From: Calothrix sp. NIES-2098
GTDB lineage: Bacteria; Cyanobacteriota; Cyanobacteriia; Cyanobacteriales; Nostocaceae
Direction: 5' to 3'
DNA: 64,000 bases
Assembly (NCBI GenBank): GCA_002368175.1
Contig: AP018172.1
Span: 990,001-1,054,000 of the forward strand
Shown here: in pieces, positions 28,783-38,139 of the stretch
Position numbering within the stretch: the stretch's first letter is position 1
Layout: each line of letters begins with the position of its first letter
Notes under the pieces: generated by a model
What the model was told of the DNA's origin: nothing
The model's input: the letters and a program-made list of their open reading frames with translations, nothing else
Database searches by the model: none
Program-made: the position numbers and the translations under genes

Positions 28783-28813
28783 GATTCCCAACTTTTTAGA
28801 AAAGTTGGGAATC
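28783..28813. repeat. Perfect palindromic element between convergent genes
   Basis: GATTCCCAACTTT (28783-28795) and AAAGTTGGGAATC (28801-28813) form a 13-bp perfect stem with the loop TTAGA. There is no T-run, but it sits 46 bp after one stop codon and 20 bp before the convergent one, so it could end transcription from both sides. A related, decayed copy occurs at 20228-20254. Confidence 0.7.
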
Positions 28814-28832
28814 TGAACTGTTGGGGACATAT

Positions 28833-29762
28833 TTAAATTGTGATGTTATCATTGCCTTGACGATCGATAACTAATCGCACAACTGACAGACCCAAAATTA
28901 TTAAAAATAATACTAGCCCAATTGTGCAAGCATAACTAAATTCCACGTTACTAAATGCTTGTTCATACAAATAGTAAACTATGGTTTTTGAGCTATTAAG
29001 CGGGCCGCCTTGGGTCATAATGTAGACTTCTTCAAAGACTTTAGTAGCTGAAATTGCTGAAATAACTGCTACTAGAGCTAAATAAGGCCTCATTAAAGGT
29101 ATAGTAATATCCCAATGTTTGCGGATACCATCTGAACCGTCAATTGCTGCGGCTTCATACACATCAGCGGGAATTGATTGTAATCCTGCTAAGTAAATTA
29201 CCATGTAATAGCCTAGGCCTTTCCACACAGTCACAGCCATAACACTTGCTAAAGAAATAGGCACAATACCCAAAATTTTACTGGGGCTAGTTAGCCAGGG
29301 AATTCCTTCAGGAAATATACCCACAGCTTTAAACAACTGATTTAGTAAGCCATTTTCTGCATATAGCCATTTCCAAGCTATTCCTGCAACTACCATTGAA
29401 ATGACTACTGGCGTATAATAGGCGGCTCTAAACCAATTCATTCCCCCTAATTTCTGATTGACTAAAATTGCCAAAGCTAAAGGAGCAATTACAAGAATTG
29501 GCACTACTCCTACAAGATATAAAAAAGTATTTGTCAAAGTTTGCCAAAAAACTGCATCTTGCCAAAGCTTGAGGAAGTTAGTAATACCTATCCATTGTGG
29601 TGGTTGAGCAAGATCCTCATAGCTTGTAAAACTAAGATAAAATGCTTGCAACGCAGGCCAAAAGACAGTTAAGCACAAAATTATTAAGGCCGGTAGCAAG
29701 AATAAATAAGGAGTTAGTTGGTGTCTAATCAACATCCAGTTTTTAGAGGACAATTGATTCAT
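28833..29762 (-). CDS. Sugar ABC transporter permease (MalF/UgpA type)
   Basis: 309 residues with six membrane helices and the EAA loop EAAAIDGSDGIRKHWDITIP that contacts the ATPase. The pattern (FLLPALIILCLTVFWPALQA near the N-terminus, KVFEEVYIMTQGGPLNSSKT late) is that of MalF/UgpA-type carbohydrate permeases. No binding protein, second permease or ATPase is in the window, so it is a lone gene, possibly serving a compatible-solute or glycoside importer encoded elsewhere. Followed at 29763-30063 by sequence without a gene. Confidence 0.88.
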   Translation of the reverse strand: MNQLSSKNWMLIRHQLTPYLFLLPALIILCLTVFWPALQAFYLSFTSYEDLAQPPQWIGITNFLKLWQDAVFWQTLTNTFLYLVGVVPILVIAPLALAILVNQKLGGMNWFRAAYYTPVVISMVVAGIAWKWLYAENGLLNQLFKAVGIFPEGIPWLTSPSKILGIVPISLASVMAVTVWKGLGYYMVIYLAGLQSIPADVYEAAAIDGSDGIRKHWDITIPLMRPYLALVAVISAISATKVFEEVYIMTQGGPLNSSKTIVYYLYEQAFSNVEFSYACTIGLVLFLIILGLSVVRLVIDRQGNDNITI

Positions 29763-30052
29763 AAAAGTATGTTTGAGGTTTCAATAGTTAGTTGACGAAC
29801 TTTAATATAAATCTGTTTAAACGTTACTGTTGAGTTTTATTTAATACTAAGTTGCAGTCTGTTGTAGTACCTCAGAATTAATGAGATTGCTTTCCTACGG
29901 TCGTAATGACAGATACTATCTTTAATTCAAACTTGGTGTAAATTCTCAATTTGAACAATAAAACTAATATTCTCCCACCTCTTCACCCTGAGATTATATA
30001 GATGTTCGCACTTGCAAGCGTACTGTCAGCACAGTAGCATAATTAATCTTGT

Positions 30053-30110
30053 AAAAAAGCAACTGCCCTCTGAAGATTGCCTGATATATGAGGCGAACAC
30101 TCAGAGGGCA
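30053..30110 (-). terminator. Terminator of the first amt gene
   Basis: A 10-bp stem, TGCCCTCTGA (30064-30073) and TCAGAGGGCA (30101-30110), with an inner TTGCCT/AGGCGA pairing. On the minus strand it is followed within a few bases by TTTTTT (30058-30053). It lies 82 nt after the amt stop codon. Confidence 0.75.
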
Positions 30111-30191
30111 TGATTTTATTGAGATACCATTGCTCGCACTTCATAGTCCACAGGACTTGGAGGGGAGATTGATGGTCAAAATGTCTAATTC

Positions 30192-31610
30192 CTAAGGAAC
30201 GTTAATGCGATCGCTAAACTCGGAGTTATAACCTTCTTCCCCGTGTTCGTTAATATCCAGACCTTGGTATTCAGTTTCTTCCTTGACGCGCAGACCGACT
30301 GTAGCATCAATAATCTTGAGAATGATCCAAGTACCAACGGCTGCAATGATATAGGCAATCACAATGGCGGCTAGCTCGACCCCTAGTTCGCCCAAATTAC
30401 CCCGCAACACGCCATCTTTACCGCCTGAGTTGACTTGTGTAGTAGCAAAGATTGCCGTTAGAATAGCGCCCACCGTACCACCAACGCCATGTACGGGGTA
30501 AGTATCTAAAGCATCGTCAACTTGTAGCTTGTGCTTGAAACTCACCGCATAGAAGCAAACAAAAGCGGTGATGAAGCCAATCAAAATTGCTGATAGGGGG
30601 GTGACAAACCCAGCAGCTGGGGTAATTCCTACTAAGCCAGCCACGGCTCCTGTAGCTGCACCTACGGCTGTTGGTTTACCGCGTAAAACTGCTTCCAAAA
30701 TGAGCCACATCAAAGCTGCTGCTGCTGCTGCTGTATTAGTGGCTACAAAGGCTGTGGTGGCAATATTTGTGACGATGTTCCCGGAAGTACCACCAGAAAC
30801 AGATAAGGCACTTCCAGCATTGAAGCCAAACCAGCCAAACCAGAGTAAGCCAGCACCTAGCAAAATGAAAGGAACATTGTGTGGCGGACTGAGACGATCG
30901 GGATGGTTTTTGCGAGGGCCAAGAACAATCGCTGCTACGAGGGCAGAAACACCAGAACTGATGTGAACTACTGTACCACCAGCAAAGTCAAGGGCACCCA
31001 AACCACCATACAAGCCCAAAAATCCGCCTTTTGCCCATACCATGTGAGCTAGAGGTGTATAAATAAATGTTGACCACAGCAAAACAAAAAGAGCATAGGC
31101 TCGAAAACTAATCCGTTCAACTATTGCTCCGGATATTAATGCTGGGGTGATAATCGCAAACATGGCTTGATAGATCATGAATGCTTGGTGAGGAATCGTC
31201 CCAGCATAGGAAACAACCTCAGGTGGGTTAGAGCCTTTAAGATAATCAGTCACCTCCAAACCCACACCATTCAACCCTAACCACTGCAAGCCACCGATGA
31301 AAGGCGTTCCTGGTGAAAAGGAAAGGCTATAACCCCAAAGAATCCAGGTAACTCCTACAATCGCCATCAACACAAAGCTCATCATCAATGTGTTTAGGAC
31401 GTTGCGCGATCGCACAAACCCACCATAGAAAAATGCTAATCCTGGTGTCATCAGCAGAACCAGTGCTGCTGAAATCAGCATAAATGCTGTATCTCCAGTA
31501 TCGGCAGTAGGCGGAGGAGTAGCGGCCGCTTGGGCTAAAGCATTGCCCATCAACGGGCCTCCCAAAAGCAATAGGGTCATAGCCCCAATCATTACAACTT
31601 TCTTCAACAC
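30192..31610 (-). CDS. amt: Ammonium transporter
   Basis: 472 residues, GTG start at 31610. A signal-like first helix (MLKKVVMIGAMTLLLLGG) is followed by the 11-helix Amt core: DTAFMLISAALVLLMTPGLAFFYGG, the first pore His in YTPLAHMVW and the second in DTYPVHGVGGTVGAIL, then an acidic C-terminal tail ending in DRINVP. Amt proteins import ammonium at low concentration and are gated by PII. It shares strand and cluster with a second amt (32505-34115). An NtcA-type site lies 54 bp upstream of the start. Confidence 0.95.
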   Translation of the reverse strand: MLKKVVMIGAMTLLLLGGPLMGNALAQAAATPPPTADTGDTAFMLISAALVLLMTPGLAFFYGGFVRSRNVLNTLMMSFVLMAIVGVTWILWGYSLSFSPGTPFIGGLQWLGLNGVGLEVTDYLKGSNPPEVVSYAGTIPHQAFMIYQAMFAIITPALISGAIVERISFRAYALFVLLWSTFIYTPLAHMVWAKGGFLGLYGGLGALDFAGGTVVHISSGVSALVAAIVLGPRKNHPDRLSPPHNVPFILLGAGLLWFGWFGFNAGSALSVSGGTSGNIVTNIATTAFVATNTAAAAAALMWLILEAVLRGKPTAVGAATGAVAGLVGITPAAGFVTPLSAILIGFITAFVCFYAVSFKHKLQVDDALDTYPVHGVGGTVGAILTAIFATTQVNSGGKDGVLRGNLGELGVELAAIVIAYIIAAVGTWIILKIIDATVGLRVKEETEYQGLDINEHGEEGYNSEFSDRINVP

Positions 31611-31663
31611 TTCTTTTTGTCCCCGAACACCAACATTGTTGAGTTTCTTGTTCAGACATTAGA

Positions 31664-31677
31664 GTATTTTTTGATAC
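31664..31677 (-). promoter_or_regulatory. Candidate NtcA site upstream of amt
   Basis: GTATTTTTTGATAC fits GTA-N8-TAC exactly, 54 bp before the amt start codon. I found no convincing -10 box at the 22-23 bp distance used by class II promoters, so the start site is unclear. A site of this degeneracy is expected about every 4 kb by chance; the call rests on its position before an ammonium transporter. The remaining AT-rich sequence to 32045 shows no gene. Confidence 0.45.
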
Positions 31678-32045
31678 ACTTTTTGTCCGAGCAGCTATTC
31701 AACATTAGTTATTTAGAAAGGTTTATAAAAATATAATACTAATAGCATATGACAAATATTTGAATGATTATATAAAGATGCAATAATTACATTTTTTAGA
31801 TTCGATTAATATAATTTTGTTTAAAAGTTATAAAAAATTTGTCTTTTTATGGTATTGGCTAGTTAGTATTACAAACTAACTCACTAGTATGATTTTAATA
31901 AATCGGAAAAATTCTCATTAGGTTTAACAGCGAAGTTGCTCATTGATATCATAATTTTTATTTCTCCTTAACACCTAACGACTGCTAGACTCAAGGTTAG
32001 CAAAGTTATCGTTATGCGATACAATCTCCTAAAAATCAGCCTTGC

Positions 32046-32369
32046 TTACATTCTGCGTGCATACATAATTACGAGAACACTAACCAAGCTTAAACCAACT
32101 CCTATTAAGTCGTATTTGTCTGGGGCTACACCGTCTATCTTCCATCCCCAAAGCATGGCCATAATAATAAATACACCACCATAAGCAGCATACACTCTCC
32201 CAAAATTCGCAGGTTGGAGAGTAGCTATCATGCCATATATAGCTAAAGCTATTCCACCCCCGATTCCCCACCAAATAGACTTATTTTCGCGTAACCATAA
32301 CCATATTAAGTAACCACCTCCGATTTCAAATAAACCTGCCCAGAAAAAATAAAACAAGGACTTCATCAT
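32046..32369 (-). CDS. YnfA/UPF0060 family small membrane protein
   Basis: 107 residues with four membrane helices. The family signature is clear: FFWAGLFEIGGGYLIWLWLRE, ALAIYGMIATLQPANFGRVYAAYGGVFI, WGWKIDGVAPDKYDLIG. The fold is like the small multidrug resistance transporters. It lies between two ammonium transporter genes on the same strand, 135 bp after the upstream one, and could be co-transcribed. Whether it takes part in nitrogen transport is unknown. Confidence 0.92.
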   Translation of the reverse strand: MMKSLFYFFWAGLFEIGGGYLIWLWLRENKSIWWGIGGGIALAIYGMIATLQPANFGRVYAAYGGVFIIMAMLWGWKIDGVAPDKYDLIGVGLSLVSVLVIMYARRM

Positions 32370-32504
32370 TGGTTCAATTTCTGAGTTGGGAAAGTGAAAA
32401 TAAAAATCTCACCACCTGTGTGAGTATAAAAATCACAGGGGTGGATTTTTATCTAATAAAATCAACAGACTCGTAATTTAAAAAAGGAAAAATGTGAAGC
32501 GAGC

Positions 32505-34115
32505 TTAAAGGGTATTTGGTAAATCACGAGCTTGTGGAATGTCTCCAGAACTATAACCTTGAGAAAATCCATCTGAACTAGTTTCTGTGATAAATCCGCT
32601 GTAGGCTTCCATACCGTGTTCGCCAATATCCAAACCTTCTAATTCTTCTTGGCTAGAGACTCTGATACCTAAAGTAGCTTTCAGTACCAGCCAAAAAATA
32701 CTGCTCAGAAGTACAGTGATACCACCTACAGAGAGAATGCCAACTATTTGAGGAATTAGGGTTCCGAAGCCACCACCGAAGAATAAGCCATGTGGCCCTA
32801 TTGGTTTACCTGCTAAGTCAACCAGCCAAGGATAGCCACCAGGCCCAACAGCGAACAAACCAACGGCTAGAGTTCCCCAGACACCACAAACTAGGTGAAC
32901 CGATGTTGCTCCTACTGGGTCATCGATACCGAGTTTGTCAAAGAAAGGGACAGAGAAAACTACCAGTATTCCGGCAACTAAGCCAATGATTACAGAACTA
33001 CCAATGTTGATGTAAGCACAAGACGCAGTCACGCCAACCAAGCCAGCCAAAATACCGTTGATAATCATCGATAGGTCTGGTTTGCCCAAGTACAGCCAAG
33101 CTGCAATTGTCGCCGCAATCCCACCAACTGCTCCTGCCATGTTGGTTGTTAAAGCAATATGAGCGATCGCATTTGGGTCAGCAGCCATGACTGAACCGGG
33201 GTTGAAACCAAACCAACCCAACCACAGAATTAAACAACCTAAGGTAGCAATACTCATGTTGTGGCCGGGTAAAGCTACAACTTGCTTATCCTGATATTTA
33301 CCGATGCGTGGCCCGAGAAATGCTGCTCCCATCAAAGCTGCCCAGCCGCCAACTGAGTGAACTACCGTAGAACCAGCAAAATCCCAAAAACCCATATCAG
33401 CCAGCCAGCCAGCACCCCAAATCCAGTGTCCGGTAATTGGGTAGGCAATACCTACGAGTAAGAGACTGAAAATTAAGAAGTCAATAAACTTAATTCGTTC
33501 TGCAACTGCACCAGAAACAATTGTGGCGGCTGTTCCTGCAAAAACTAATTGAAATAAGAACTTAGCTGCTAATGGCACTCCTGTCCAATTGAGAGCGCTA
33601 AAAATACCTTTGTAGGCATCTCCAGTAGCGGGACTGTTATCTGCTCCTCCGAGGAAGAAGCCATTAAGTCCAATGAAATCATTACCATCGCCAAACATGA
33701 ATGCAAAACCAATTGCCCAGAAAGCTAATGTAGATAGGGCAAATACAATTAAGTTTTTGGCTAGAACGTTAACAGCATTTTTTTGACGACAGAAGCCGGT
33801 TTCTAACATACAAAAACCAGCGTTCATGAAAAATACTAAAAAGGCGGCGATCGCTACCCATAAGGTATCAATAGCAACTTTGAGTTCCGCTGTTGTTGGC
33901 CCGGCGGCTGGAGCTTGGGCAAATGCTGCATAGCCCCATCCGAAGACAATCAGAGTTGCTAAAGCTAAAGAGGCTTGCCAATTCGGAGATAGTCGTTTAA
34001 TTGCTACACTGAGTAGCTGAATTTTTGATTTAGATTGCGGAGTTTTAGAGTAAGCCTTTACAGACCTACGCCTATTTTTTGTTCTTAATTTCTGTTTGTG
34101 CATGAATCTGAACAT
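32505..34115 (-). CDS. amt: Ammonium transporter with a long basic N-terminus
   Basis: 536 residues. The first 45 are strongly basic (MFRFMHKQKLRTKNRRRSVK...), then a signal-like helix ending in FAQAPAAG, then the Amt core: AFLVFFMNAGFCMLETGFCR, the first pore His in YPITGHWIWG and the second in ATSVHLVCGVWGTL. It belongs to the longer Amt subtype and is clearly different from the 472-residue one. The basic extension is unusual and could reflect a start codon placed too far upstream, although no later Met precedes the signal helix. Confidence 0.93.
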   Translation of the reverse strand: MFRFMHKQKLRTKNRRRSVKAYSKTPQSKSKIQLLSVAIKRLSPNWQASLALATLIVFGWGYAAFAQAPAAGPTTAELKVAIDTLWVAIAAFLVFFMNAGFCMLETGFCRQKNAVNVLAKNLIVFALSTLAFWAIGFAFMFGDGNDFIGLNGFFLGGADNSPATGDAYKGIFSALNWTGVPLAAKFLFQLVFAGTAATIVSGAVAERIKFIDFLIFSLLLVGIAYPITGHWIWGAGWLADMGFWDFAGSTVVHSVGGWAALMGAAFLGPRIGKYQDKQVVALPGHNMSIATLGCLILWLGWFGFNPGSVMAADPNAIAHIALTTNMAGAVGGIAATIAAWLYLGKPDLSMIINGILAGLVGVTASCAYINIGSSVIIGLVAGILVVFSVPFFDKLGIDDPVGATSVHLVCGVWGTLAVGLFAVGPGGYPWLVDLAGKPIGPHGLFFGGGFGTLIPQIVGILSVGGITVLLSSIFWLVLKATLGIRVSSQEELEGLDIGEHGMEAYSGFITETSSDGFSQGYSSGDIPQARDLPNTL

Positions 34116-34888
34116 TTTACTCCTAAACCATTATTAATGGTTCAATATCTAAGTAGACAAAACTAACGCTTGAATGTTAATCAAGTCGTTTTTGATATTG
34201 ATTGTTTAGGCAATTTATTTGCCTAGCAGAAAAGCAAATAACCTAAATAAAAGTTTAAGAAACTGTTGCTACTTTTGTAAATATTTTGGCAAACTTTGAG
34301 GTAACTCTTCAGAAAAAATTATTATTTAGCTTGGCAAACAGTTCGATCGTGTTCACTGAATCTTTAACTTTTAACCATGATGCTTTTGCGATCGTCTATC
34401 ATTCCCCATTACAAAGTTAAAAACACGGTAGAGAGTAGAGATACATCTCCATAACACAATTTTGCAAGTTACAAAATTGGTGTTTTGAACTCATAAAAGC
34501 TGCTCTAAGGGGATAACTATATATGCATCCCCTTAGACAAATTCTTGATGAACACATTAATAAATTTGATTGATTGTCTATGTTACCAAAATCATAATTC
34601 TGTATCAGAATATACGATTTGTTTGTTTAACCGCTGACATTAGCCTCTAAATGTTTCAATTCAGTAAACTGAATTCTCTACATATCAGCAATTCCTGACA
34701 TCTAGAGCCAAAATCAAAAAATTATTAATTTTTCCTACAAAACATTAATAAAACCAGGCTGCGCAGATATATGTTTCAATGTTTACATTGCATAATTAAT
34801 AACAGCTAGTAAGCAGTATTATTACGAGATAAATATTTAACTTAATAACAGAAGCGAATTGCAATTAAATCTCAGTTCTGTGACAAGA
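34116..34888. other. Long intergenic region upstream of amt, with a distant NtcA-type site
   Basis: About 770 bp of AT-rich DNA between the amt start and the purE end, both minus. GTATCAGAATATAC at 34602-34615 fits GTA-N8-TAC but is almost 490 bp from the amt start and has no good -10 at class II spacing. A long leader or an undetected small RNA is possible. No protein gene found. Confidence 0.35.
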
Positions 34889-35407
34889 TTATAATTCAAG
34901 TTTTAAATATTCTTCGTAGCCCAATTGTTCAAGTTTTGCTTGCTTTGCCATTACTGATTCAGATAAACTTTTACGGTATTGTTGTACTTTCTCTAGTAAT
35001 TCTGGTTGGTGAGTAGCCAGGATTTGTACCGCTAACAGACCAGCATTTTTAGCATTACCTATAGCCACAGTTGCTACAGGGATACCACCAGGCATTTGTA
35101 CAATTGAATACAAGGAATCTACGCCTTGTAAGTTACGGGTAGCTACAGGCACACCGATTACAGGAAGTGGGGTTAAAGAAGCTACCATTCCCGGAAGATG
35201 AGCAGCACCACCAGCACCAGCGATAATTACCTTAATGCCACGTTGGTGTGCTTGTTGGGCATATTGCACCATGCGTTCTGGAGTACGATGAGCAGAAACG
35301 ATCGCCACTTCGTGTTCAATACCAAACTCGTCACAAACTGCGATCGCATCTTTCATCGTGGGCAAGTCAGAATCGCTGCCCATAATAATACCGACAAGGG
35401 GAGCCAT
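34889..35407 (-). CDS. purE: N5-carboxyaminoimidazole ribonucleotide mutase
   Basis: 172 residues, the class I PurE length. It converts N5-CAIR to CAIR in purine synthesis. Active-site segments are GIIMGSDSDLPTM, VSAHRTPERM, AGAGGAAHLPGM, and the GVPVATRNLQGVDSLYSIVQ loop before MPGGIPVATVAIG. ATG at 35407. Divergent from nagA, with about 80 bp between the start codons. Confidence 0.97.
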   Translation of the reverse strand: MAPLVGIIMGSDSDLPTMKDAIAVCDEFGIEHEVAIVSAHRTPERMVQYAQQAHQRGIKVIIAGAGGAAHLPGMVASLTPLPVIGVPVATRNLQGVDSLYSIVQMPGGIPVATVAIGNAKNAGLLAVQILATHQPELLEKVQQYRKSLSESVMAKQAKLEQLGYEEYLKLEL

Positions 35408-35486
35408 AGAATTTTAGATTTTGGATTTTGGATTATTACTGACTGTTGTATCTAAAATCAGATTTAGCTATTTTCCCGCCAATGTG

Positions 35487-36662
35487 ATGACTAAAGCAAC
35501 ACCAAGCGCCACAGCCACAAATGTAGATATTATTAATGCCCGCATCCCAGGTTACAAAGGCTTGCAGATGCTCTTAATTAATCAACAGGGTACGATCGAG
35601 CAAATTCTGCCAATGGGTACTGTGTTCAAGCGAGTTCCTGACCCAGACTTACAAGTGTTGGATGTTGCAGGTGATTGGATTTCCTTGGGTGGTGTTGATT
35701 TACAGATTAATGGTGCGTTAGGTTTAGCATTTCCCGAATTGCAAGCAGATAACTCTCATTTATTGCCTAAAATCTCCCAATTTTTATGGGATGTGGGGGT
35801 AGATGGATTTTTACCCACCTTAGTGACAACTTCAATAGAAAATATACAGCGATCGCTAGCTGCGATCGCTGATTTTATTCAAAGTCAAAAAGCAGGTGCC
35901 CAAATTCTCGGCGTACATCTAGAAGGGCCATTTTTAAATGCTCAAAAACGCGGCGCACATCCAGCAGAATACCTCTTACCCTTAACTATTGAGCGAGTTA
36001 AGCAGGTTTTGGGTGATTATGCCCAGATTGTGAAAGTCATCACCATAGCACCAGAGTTAGATCCTACTGATGAAGTCATCCCTTATTTGCGTTCTTTAGG
36101 CATCACAGTCAGTTTAGGGCATTCTCAAGCCACGGCGAACCAAGCACAGCGTGCCTTTGAACTGGGTGCCACAATGGTAACGCACGCCTTTAATGCTATG
36201 CCACCACTGCATCACCGCGAACCAGGGTTATTAGGCGCAGCAATTACTCATCCGCGTGTAATGTGTGGTTTTATTGCTGATGGACAGCACGTTGCACCGA
36301 CAATGCTGCAAATTCTGCTGCGTGCTAGCGAAGGACTGTTTCTCGTCAGCGATGCGCTGGCACCTCTAGGACTACCTGATGGTGTGTATCCTTGGGATAG
36401 TCGGCAAATAGAAGTGAAAAACGGCACAGCGCGGCTACTTGATGGCACTTTATCTGGGACGACCTTACCTTTATTGGTTGGCGTGCAGAATTTAGTGAAG
36501 TGGGGAATTTGTGATGTAGAAAGAGCGATCGCTTTAGCTACTGATGCACCCAGAAAAGCGATCGCATTACCAGGGATATCTCCCAATCAACCCGCTAATT
36601 TATTACGCTGGCATTGGGATGAAGTTACAAAAGAACTAACTTGGCAACGATTATTTAGTTAA
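35487..36662 (+). CDS. nagA: N-acetylglucosamine-6-phosphate deacetylase
   Basis: 391 residues from the ATG at 35487; a longer frame from 35421 would begin inside the shared promoter region. It is an amidohydrolase that removes acetate from GlcNAc-6-P, used for recycling cell-wall amino sugars. Family positions visible are GGVDLQINGALG (the Q-x-N variant replacing H-x-H), the metal Glu in GVHLEGPFLN, His in SLGHSQAT, His in THAFNAMPPLHHREPG, and the catalytic Asp in LVSDALAPLG. No nagB partner nearby. Confidence 0.93.
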   Translation: MTKATPSATATNVDIINARIPGYKGLQMLLINQQGTIEQILPMGTVFKRVPDPDLQVLDVAGDWISLGGVDLQINGALGLAFPELQADNSHLLPKISQFLWDVGVDGFLPTLVTTSIENIQRSLAAIADFIQSQKAGAQILGVHLEGPFLNAQKRGAHPAEYLLPLTIERVKQVLGDYAQIVKVITIAPELDPTDEVIPYLRSLGITVSLGHSQATANQAQRAFELGATMVTHAFNAMPPLHHREPGLLGAAITHPRVMCGFIADGQHVAPTMLQILLRASEGLFLVSDALAPLGLPDGVYPWDSRQIEVKNGTARLLDGTLSGTTLPLLVGVQNLVKWGICDVERAIALATDAPRKAIALPGISPNQPANLLRWHWDEVTKELTWQRLFS

Positions 36663-37112
36663 TGTTGAAGCATACTAGTTTTAAGCGATCGCGCCAGTAT
36701 TAACTGCGATCGCTTCCAAATATTCGTTCTCGACATTAATACTAAATCCTTGGCTTTGAATAGAGAGGATTTAGCTTCTCTCCGACTTTTTCAACAAATT
36801 AACAAAGAAATTCAGAACAACGTAATTTCAACAATATTTTAGTTTTTTTAATATTTTCCAGTATCAGACTCTCTCAAAAATTACGTAAAAATTCGCGGTC
36901 TTTCTAAGTTTTATTGAATCAATTTTGATTCTAAGGCGCGAACTGCTTACTAATTTCTAAATTGATATTGACTATTTTTTGCGCTTATAACTTTTGGAGT
37001 ATAGAGGAACCTAACTAAAGACAGTACAGAATAATTAGTTTATTCCAATAGGATGATAATCGATTAAAATGTCGATCCTTTAATGCTGAAAAATATACTA
37101 CTCAAGACATAG
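36663..37112. other. Intergenic region with a HIP1 hairpin after nagA
   Basis: About 450 bp. AAGCGATCGC (36683-36692) and GCGATCGCTT (36706-36715) form a 10-bp stem with a 13-nt loop, 21 bp after the nagA stop. It could act as a terminator or mRNA end, though no T-run follows. The rest is AT-rich without a gene. Confidence 0.45.
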
Positions 37113-37325
37113 ATGTTGATTTCAAACTGGAATGTTCCACTTCCTTTAGAACAATACCTAAATCACCGAGTTGTAATATATTACTTTAGCGATGGGCAAT
37201 GGATACCGATTAAGTATTGTCGTTTGTCAAAAGCAATCGAAATTTATCAACGAACTAAGCATGAGGTGGCTGGCGAAACGTTAGTGTTTCCTGTTGATTT
37301 AAACCCCAATGCTTTTAAGAATTAA
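37113..37325 (+). CDS. Unrecognised 70-residue protein
   Basis: ATG start. Sequence segments: MLISNWNVPLPLEQYLNHRV, VIYYFSDGQWIPIKYC, KHEVAGETLVFPVD. Compact and probably a small beta-rich fold. No Shine-Dalgarno sequence is obvious and no family is recognised. It stands alone between two gene-free stretches. The amino-acid composition is that of a real protein, but I cannot exclude chance. Confidence 0.4.
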   Translation: MLISNWNVPLPLEQYLNHRVVIYYFSDGQWIPIKYCRLSKAIEIYQRTKHEVAGETLVFPVDLNPNAFKN

Positions 37326-37593
37326 TTTTTTTCATCAGTCGAAATTATTTCAAACAGGTTAATTTTGGAGTCAAGTGTACAAAAATGCAATTTTCTTTTT
37401 CACCTAAACTCTATATACTATTTATGGTTAAGGTTATGAGCTTTGCTCAACTCTGGACTAGAGATTATTTCTCAATTTCCTACATGAATACTGATTAAAT
37501 TTATAGAAAGACTAACGATTTAAATTACAGTTTAAACTGGATTTTGCAGCCGATTCGAGCATATACTCCAGTGAAACGACTGAGTGTAGAATC

Positions 37594-38139
37594 ATGTTAG
37601 TTGAAGTCAAGACTTGGTATTTAGAAATGCTCGATCCCAAGTATCTGCATCCATCAGATCCAGGTAACTATGAATTGAGAATTGAGCAAGCAAAAATTCC
37701 TTCACCCGAATTTAGCCGATTTCTCTACAGTAGTGTTGGAGGTAACTACTTCTGGAGCGATCGCCTGAGTTGGAATTACGAGCGTTGGCAAAATTACTTG
37801 AATCGGAAAGAGGTGGAAACTTGGGTTGCTTATATTTCCGGTACACCAGCAGGGTACATCGAACTAGAAAAGCAGCCAGAAGATAATGTGGAAGTTGCTT
37901 ATTTTGGAATCTTACCGCAATTTACTGGGCAAAGACTAGGAGGGCACTTACTAAGTGTAGGAGTTAAAAGGGCTTGGGAGATGAGAGCAAAACGAGTTTG
38001 GGTACATACTTGCAGTTTAGATAGCCCTCATGCACTAGCAAACTACCAAGCACGAGGCTTCCAAATATATCAGCAAAAGGTGCATAGTCAAGAACTACCC
38101 GATAAACCAATTGGCCCTTGGCTCGGTGCTGATAGTTAA
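37594..38139 (+). CDS. GNAT-family N-acetyltransferase
   Basis: 181 residues. GNAT core: strand VAYISGTPAGYIELEKQ, then VEVAYFGILPQFTGQRLGGHLLSVGVKRAWE carries the acetyl-CoA-binding Q-x-x-G-x-G/A-like loop (QRLGGHLL), and VWVHTCSLDSPHALANYQARGFQ matches the C-terminal GNAT motif B region. Substrate unknown. Last gene before the CRISPR leader. Confidence 0.85.
   Translation: MLVEVKTWYLEMLDPKYLHPSDPGNYELRIEQAKIPSPEFSRFLYSSVGGNYFWSDRLSWNYERWQNYLNRKEVETWVAYISGTPAGYIELEKQPEDNVEVAYFGILPQFTGQRLGGHLLSVGVKRAWEMRAKRVWVHTCSLDSPHALANYQARGFQIYQQKVHSQELPDKPIGPWLGADS

Noticed and set aside
30714..30735. GCT trinucleotide run
   Set aside because: It encodes an Ala run inside a membrane helix of Amt; ordinary coding sequence.
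34602..34615. NtcA site for the longer amt gene
   Set aside because: It matches GTA-N8-TAC but is about 490 bp upstream without a -10 at the proper distance; such matches occur by chance every few kb. Kept only as a note in the intergenic entry.
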